NCBI RefSeq assembly: GCF_016801865.2
Contig: NC_068938.1
Span: forward strand, 6,581,101-6,645,100
DNA from: Culex pipiens pallens
Lineage: Eukaryota > Arthropoda > Insecta > Diptera > Culicidae
DNA length: 64,000 nucleotides
Direction of reading: 5' to 3'
The first letter of the stretch is position 1, and every line of letters begins with the position of its first letter. Below the pieces are notes generated by a model. The model searched no databases, was not told the DNA's origin, and was given only the letters and a program-made list of their open reading frames with translations. The position numbers and the translations under genes are program-made. Shown piece by piece: positions 58,908-64,000 of the stretch.

Positions 58908-60291
58908 GATTAAACTTCAGGGTAAGTACAACATCATTCGCAAATTTTAATCCAATCTGGATAGCTTCCATCATGGATGTAGCATTACTCATTGTTTGAA
59001 TCAAACCAAACAGTGAGTTTTGCAAAAAAGTCATTTTTTCAAACGTAACATCGCCGAGATCAGAAGATCCCAAAGCGTTGCCAGCAGAAAAATTTTCAAA
59101 TGAGATTTGAGGTACCTGCCCAATTTCAGAAAGATTGGTAGAGGATTTAAAATTCGTGGATGAACCCGAAACGACGTTAGCATAAGAAATGCCATTGTTG
59201 TTACCTAACTTTTCCACGGTAGGGGTATTTCTAGAATTGTTCGAGTGAGACAGCACGAACGTTTGATTTAAAGATGCAGGTACAACCTGACTTTGAGAAA
59301 ATTTCGGTTTGGATTTCGGCTGATGCTTAGCACGAGAATCCAAAACCTTTTTTCTGATGGGGCAATCCCAAAAATTTGATTTGTGATTTCCACCACAATT
59401 TGCACATTTAAATTGGGTGACTTCTTTCACGGGACAATTGTCCTTGTCGTGAGAAGAATCCCCGCAAACCATGCATTTTGGAACCATGGCGCAATGATCA
59501 GTACCGTGACCGAATGCCTGGCAACGCCGGCACTGGGTCAGATTCTGGCCATTACCGCCATGTTTCTTAAAATGCTCCCACTTTACCCGTACATGGAACA
59601 AAAACTGAACTTTGTCCAAAAGTTTCAAATTGTTGATTTCATTTCTGTTGAAATGAATCAGATAAAATTGTGAAGTCAAACCAAAGCGAGAAATATTCCC
59701 GTTTGATTTTTTCTTCATTGGTATTACTTGGGATGGGGCAAAGCCAAGCAACACCTTAAGTTCGTTTTTGATCTCATCCACCGACAAGTCGTTGGAGAGA
59801 CCTTTCAAGACCGCCTTGAATGGACGAGCATTCTTGGTCTCATACGTGTAGAAATTGTGTTTGTGGTTTTTCAAATAACCAACAAAAGTTTGGTGATCTT
59901 GTAAAGATTCCGTCAACAAGCGACATTCTCCTCTTCGACCAAGCTGGAACGAAACTTTCAAATTGCAAGTTTCCTTGCAATTCTTCAGTTGCGTTCGAAA
60001 GCTGGCCAAATCGGAGACGGAAGTCACTACAATTGGCGGAGCCTTTACTCGTTTCTCGACGGCAGAAGGCTCAGTACGAGGAGAAGGTTCCTTGTCATCA
60101 GTTTCGGATAAAACACCGAAACTGTTTGTCAATGGAATTGGAGGATTGACCTCACATTCAGAATCAGAATCAGACCTCAGAAGAGGCTGTTTTCTTTTTC
60201 TGTTTCCGTTAGCCGGTTTAGCGTTCAAACGCTTCACCGACGTAACGACCAAATCTTCAGAAGATTTGCGTTTACCTTTGTTTTGACGCAT
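58894..60291 (-). CDS. LINE ORF1: Gag-like nucleic-acid-binding protein
   Basis: A 465-aa protein that would coat the element RNA in a ribonucleoprotein particle. A basic N-terminus with NRKRKQP resembles a nuclear localisation signal. Residues about 150-250 look like the region that precedes zinc knuckles in Jockey and I element Gag proteins (RPFKAVLKGLSNDLS onward). Three CCHC knuckles follow: 254-267 (CRRC...GHGTDHC), 273-286 (CMVC...HDKDNC), both C-x2-C-x4-H-x4-C, and 296-310 (CANC...HKSNFWDC), a C-x2-C-x3-H-x6-C variant. The C-terminal third is Ser/Asn-rich and probably disordered. The frame is open throughout and the start is the first ATG after the 5' untranslated region. Its stop overlaps the ORF2 start. 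Confidence 0.93.
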   Translation of the reverse strand: MRQNKGKRKSSEDLVVTSVKRLNAKPANGNRKRKQPLLRSDSDSECEVNPPIPLTNSFGVLSETDDKEPSPRTEPSAVEKRVKAPPIVVTSVSDLASFRTQLKNCKETCNLKVSFQLGRRGECRLLTESLQDHQTFVGYLKNHKHNFYTYETKNARPFKAVLKGLSNDLSVDEIKNELKVLLGFAPSQVIPMKKKSNGNISRFGLTSQFYLIHFNRNEINNLKLLDKVQFLFHVRVKWEHFKKHGGNGQNLTQCRRCQAFGHGTDHCAMVPKCMVCGDSSHDKDNCPVKEVTQFKCANCGGNHKSNFWDCPIRKKVLDSRAKHQPKSKPKFSQSQVVPASLNQTFVLSHSNNSRNTPTVEKLGNNNGISYANVVSGSSTNFKSSTNLSEIGQVPQISFENFSAGNALGSSDLGDVTFEKMTFLQNSLFGLIQTMSNATSMMEAIQIGLKFANDVVLTLKFNHGSK

Positions 60292-60515
60292 TTTGCAAGC
60301 AAAGTTCTCTTAAAAAGATGGCTTCGTTTGTAAAATACAACAAAATTTCAGGTGGGGTTAGTCTTGAAAAGACTGTTTAGAATTTTGGAAAATAACTCAG
60401 GTAGTCTTTAAAAAGACTGTGAATTTTGTTTTGAAATAACTCTGAGCTTAGGTAGTAAAAAATACCGCAGCTCTAGTGTCCGTTCACCACGAAGGTTCGC
60501 AAGACACTGTGAACA
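60292..60515 (-). promoter_or_regulatory. LINE 5' untranslated region with duplicated monomer
   Basis: 224 bp upstream of ORF1. Two direct repeats of about 43 and 51 bp (60360-60402 and 60403-60455) each carry a small inverted repeat (AGTCTTTTTAAAGACT and AGTCTTTTCAAGACT on the minus strand) and GAGTTATTT. Jockey-clade elements start transcription from an internal pol II promoter in this region. That the duplicated monomer takes part is inference. Confidence 0.6.
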
Positions 60516-60522
60516 TTAGTAA
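60516..60522 (+). repeat. LINE target site duplication, right
   Basis: TTAGTAA, matching 56009-56015. Confidence 0.8.
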
Positions 60523-61753
60523 TTAAACCAGGGTATTCACTCGCTTAATTCTACAGTAATTCATAAAACAATTTTATTCCTATCTGAGTTTGATAAATTA
60601 TTATGAGAAAAATCGTTACATTTTCACACAAACATAAAAATTCACGGAATTTCGTGGAAAAAGCCAAATTTCACGCTGTCCGCGAAATCGTGCCATTTCA
60701 CTAACCCTAGTGATGGTACCTACTTTTAATCTGTGATCCACGAAGCAATGTCCTGGTGCTTTAAAAAAAAAAAAAAAAAAAGAGGATTTTTTAAAGAAAA
60801 AAAGCATTTTGACATACATTTCAAACAAATAATTGAAACTCTTACCAATGATGGTATGACAATCAACTCTTAAGTTATGAGAACCTAGTGAAATTTAAAG
60901 ATCATTTGAAAGCTGATGCTGTTATTTGCATAATTGCATTAGTTAGATGTGAGGAAGCCCTTAACCTTCTCAAAGTGGATAAAATGCTTAAAAAATAGAG
61001 TTCACTGGAATATTATTTTTAACTAATAAGTCTTCAATTGGATATTTTCAGAATAAAAATCTGATTCCTTTACTATTAAAAGCAAATCGAATTCTTAAAC
61101 ATTTTTCACCGTTCCTGTTCGGAGAAGCTGATGCCGAGGTTCGCGAGCTGAGCGGAAACGAGAGAGCACGAGCCCGCGTTCGAGAGTAAAAGAGAGAGGG
61201 AAGCTCCAAAACAAAAACCGTGATGATTATCGCACCTTCTTCTTTCACACCGCGGCCGATATAGAACCAATTATCTGTCTAACAAGCTCGTAACATCTTT
61301 CTGAGGCTGCTGAGCTCCTCTTCGTGCTCGTCGTCGTCGTGGATCCTCTTCGGTGGAGTACGATGATGGTGTGATGCTTGTTTGTGGGTCCTTGTATAAC
61401 TACATACAAATGTGGCGTACAGAGCCACACAGTGTGCTGCCTTCGGGGCGCACTCTTTGGAAACTCTTTGGCGAGAGAATCATCACCGGGGAAACGACGG
61501 AAGTTGGCAACGATTGCAGTGAAGAAGCGAACAAAAAAGTTACTTTGTAAAGCAGCCAATAAACAACTGGATTAATGAGGGTCTTTACAGATTGGCAATT
61601 TATCGTTTAGAAAACTTTAACGAATCAACATACTTGGGATCGGTTGAAAGTCTCAACGGATAAACAGCTTATTTAACTCGAGCCTTTCAATAAAATGAGA
61701 TTTGAAAATAATATGGAATTACTTATCTTGCTATTTATTTAAAACTCTAATGC
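60523..61753. other. Spacer with a GC-richer patch
   Basis: 60640-60715 (AATTTCACG.TGTCCGCGAAATCG) repeats, in direct orientation and diverged, the sequence at 55966-56004 on the other side of the LINE, so the LINE went into an older repeat region. A GC-richer patch at 61080-61560 has overlapping frames of 65-104 aa without a recognised domain. The remainder is AT-rich. Confidence 0.45.
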
Positions 61754-63076
61754 ATGGGTAATTCTCCGCCAACTCACACAGCAGTTGCCCCGACCCCTCT
61801 TCGATTTGCGTGAAACTTTGTCCTAAGGGGTAACTTTTGTCCCTGATCACGAATCCGAGGTCCGTTTTTTTGATATCTCGTGACGGAGGGGCGGTACGAC
61901 CCCTTTTATTTTTGAACATGCGAAAAAAGAGGTGTTTTTCAATAATTTGCAGCCTGAAACGGTGATGAGATAGAAATTTGGTGTCAAAGGGACTTTTGTG
62001 TAAAATTAGACGCCCGATTTGATGGCGTACTCAGAATTCCGAATAAACGTATTTTTCATCGAAAAAACACTAAAAAAGTTTTAAAAATTCTCCCATTTTC
62101 CGTTACTCGACTGTAAAAAAATTTGGAACATGTCATTTTATGGGAAATTTAATGTACTTTTCGAATCTACATTGTCCCAGAAGGGTCATTTTTTTCGTGT
62201 TTTTTCTAACTTTGCAGGGTTATTTTTTAGAGTGTAACAATGTTGTACAAAGTTGTAGAGCAGACAATTACAAAAATTTTGATAAATAGACATAAGGGGT
62301 TTGCTTATAAACATCACGAGTTATTGCGATTTTACGAAAAAAAGTTTTGAAAAAGTTGGTCGTCATCGATCATGGCCATTCATGGTCACCCGCGACAGAC
62401 ACGGACGACGAAACAAAGAGAAACGCAAAAAGTAACTTTTTCAAAACTTTTTTTTCGTAAAATCGCAATAGCTCATGATGTTTATAAGCAAACCCCTTAT
62501 GTCTATATATCAAATTTTTTGTAATTGTCTGCTCTACAACTTTGTAGAACATTGTTACACTCTAAAAAATAACCCTGCAAAGTTATAAAAAACACGAATT
62601 TTTAAAATGAAAAAATTTGTTCTAAATGAAAAAATGACCCTTCTGGGACAATGCAGATTCGAAAAGTACATTAAATTTCCCAAAAAATGAAATGTTCCAA
62701 AATGTTTTACAGTCGAGTAACGGAAAATGGGAGAATTTTTAAAACTTTTTTAGTGTTTTTTTCGATGAAAAATACGTTTATTCGGAATTCTGAGTACGCC
62801 ATCAAATCGGGCGTCTAATTTTACATAAAAGTCCCTTGACACCAAATTTCTATCTCATCACCGTTTCAGGCTGCAAATTGTTGAAAAACACCTCTTTTTT
62901 CGCATGTTCAAAAATTGAAGGGGTCGTACCGCCCCTCCGTCACGAGATATCAAAAAACGGACCTCGGTTTCGTGATCAGGGACAAAAGTTACCCCTTAGG
63001 ACAAAGTTTCACGCAAATCGAAGAGGGGCCGGGGCAACTTTTCCCGATTTCGTGTGAGTTGGTAGAGAATTACCCA
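61754..63076. mobile_element. 1.32-kb foldback element, copy 2 (inverted)
   Basis: Same family as 18009-19361 but in opposite orientation: the left end has CACACAGCAGTTGCC and the right end mirrors CACACGAAATCGGGAAAAG. Arms are 61754-62357 and 62434-63076 around a 76-bp spacer that is the reverse complement of the other copy's spacer. The left arm lacks about 31 bp near 62190 that the right arm keeps. The frames here repeat those of the other copy and are not genes. Confidence 0.9.
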
Positions 63077-64000
63077 CATACAATTATTTTTGATTTTTTT
63101 GTGAAATTTGTGAATTTCATTCAACAGCTTTTTTTAGATTTCAGCTCTAATTTTTTTTTTTTTTTGAAGAAATAGCTGTCAAAAACCCAAAATTTTATTA
63201 ATTGTTTATAAACTGAAGATATAACAGCAAACGGTCAAAGCGTTTCTAGAAACAGTGAAAAAAAAACTAATAAAAATAGAATTAACCCAGTCGTTCTTGC
63301 ATTTTGACAATCATACTCTCAAACCCAATTGATACCACTTTACTCTTGACCATCTGCTGTGAGTGTAAATAAGTTCAAACAGATCCATTAAGCAACTCTC
63401 TTCTCTATCACCATTGTTTTCGCAAAACGCAAAAATAGCACTCTCTTTCACTTCTCTTTGTCGGACTTGTTTGCATTTTCGGACCTCGTTAGCCATCAAC
63501 ACGAGGTTTTGCGGCGATATCACCCTGGAGGACCAATCGCGGCGGGTTCCAACCACAAAACACTCAAAACACGCCAAATCACCACAACCAACACAACACG
63601 AATCTTTTCGGCGTCGGCCTGTTCTGGATATCGCAGAACCCCAATCTCGGCGGCGGCGGCGGCGGCGGCGTCTCGTGTCTTTGTCTGGCTCTAAACGTGG
63701 ACATTTACACTTTCGGCGGCGGTCCCACTCTGCTGTGGGTCGCACCGGAATCATCGCTATTCCGAGCTGTGGCGGCATCAGTTCGCGCGAAAAACGGCAC
63801 CGTCAGAGGTGAACCGACTCCTCCGAACACCGAAAAGATGGACAGGATGATACTTTGCTTTATAAACATGTTTAAAATGTTTATAAGATCCCCCCGTCCG
63901 TGACCCTCCCAATGTTGTGGGTCCTGGTCCAGCGGCGGCCATCTAATCGCTGCCTTTCCCCTTAATTGGTCCCCAGACGGTTTGCAGCGTTAGAGAGAGC
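63077..64000. other. GC-richer block at the right edge
   Basis: AT-rich to about 63300, then GC-richer with a CGG trinucleotide run (63647-63671). The 155-aa minus frame and 132-aa plus frame over the same bases both contain arginine runs from this repeat and show no domain. No gene is called. Confidence 0.4.

Larger units (their letters stand above)
56016..60515 (-). mobile_element. Full-length Jockey-clade LINE (Juan-like), both ORFs intact
   Basis: A 4.5-kb minus-strand element with a 5' untranslated region (60292-60515), ORF1 (58894-60291), ORF2 (56247-58907), a 3' untranslated region and a poly(A) tail read as 21 T at 56016-56036. A 7-9 bp duplication flanks it. Size, two-ORF layout, three-knuckle ORF1, APE-type endonuclease plus reverse transcriptase without RNase H, and a poly(A) end all fit the Jockey clade. 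Juan elements are the well-known mosquito members, and the family name is a recollection. No stop or frameshift is visible, so this copy is young and may be able to move. Confidence 0.9.

Noticed and set aside
56801..60286. Plus- and minus-strand frames of 60-110 aa within the LINE
   Set aside because: Shadows of the two real LINE ORFs in other frames.

Overview
The window looks like non-coding, repeat-rich DNA from a culicine mosquito, most likely Culex, though Aedes is not excluded. The basis is family-level recognition, not a search: an intact Jockey-clade (Juan-like) LINE, a SINE with two tRNA-like modules as in the Culex Twin family, many TA-flanked MITEs, and long AT-rich belts alternating with GC-richer blocks. 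I recognise no host protein-coding gene. The only convincing coding sequences are the two ORFs of the LINE at 56.0-60.5 kb on the minus strand. The rest is probably intergenic DNA or a very long intron.

Left part (0-27 kb). A dispersed repeat with a 164-bp internal tandem duplication and a small MITE fills 1-1227. Two TA-flanked elements follow (5028-5699 and 5841-6760). A weaker inverted-repeat element lies at 11.5-12.1 kb. At 12.45-14.86 kb is a 2.4-kb element with ~190-bp terminal repeats built from 16-bp units and an 8-bp target duplication; it sits in the end of a GTTAT-rich MITE. A 1.35-kb foldback element lies at 18.0-19.4 kb. Two insertions of 0.84 and 0.98 kb (19.8-20.6 and 22.5-23.5 kb) are each bounded by an exact 25- or 26-bp direct repeat and end in short tandem-repeat tails, the hallmark of target-primed reverse transcription. 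A MITE carrying a tRNA-like sequence lies between them.

Middle part (27-41 kb). This is a nest of TA-flanked inverted-repeat elements. A foldback family made of inverted ~130-bp unit arrays occurs twice, each copy inserted inside a different host MITE (27.7-30.2 and 33.5-35.6 kb). Relatives of its internal unit are scattered at 30.2-30.5 and 39.3-39.8 kb.

Right part (41-64 kb). Three tandem arrays with 5-, 7- and 9-bp units occupy about 2.8 kb between 41.9 and 47.6 kb. An assembly gap of 100 N at 49.18-49.28 kb is flanked by the same 15 bp on both sides. A bipartite tRNA-derived SINE lies just beside the LINE. A second copy of the foldback element, in opposite orientation, ends the repeat list at 61.75-63.08 kb.

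Between the repeat belts are GC-richer blocks (for example 2.0-3.1, 8.2-9.3, 31.6-33.1, 36.4-37.4, 40.5-41.8, 45.1-46.0, 47.6-48.5, 50.9-52.8, 63.3-64.0 kb). They lack recognisable transposons and long ORFs and are candidates for regulatory or untranslated sequence. All assignments come from reading the sequence; none was confirmed by a database search.
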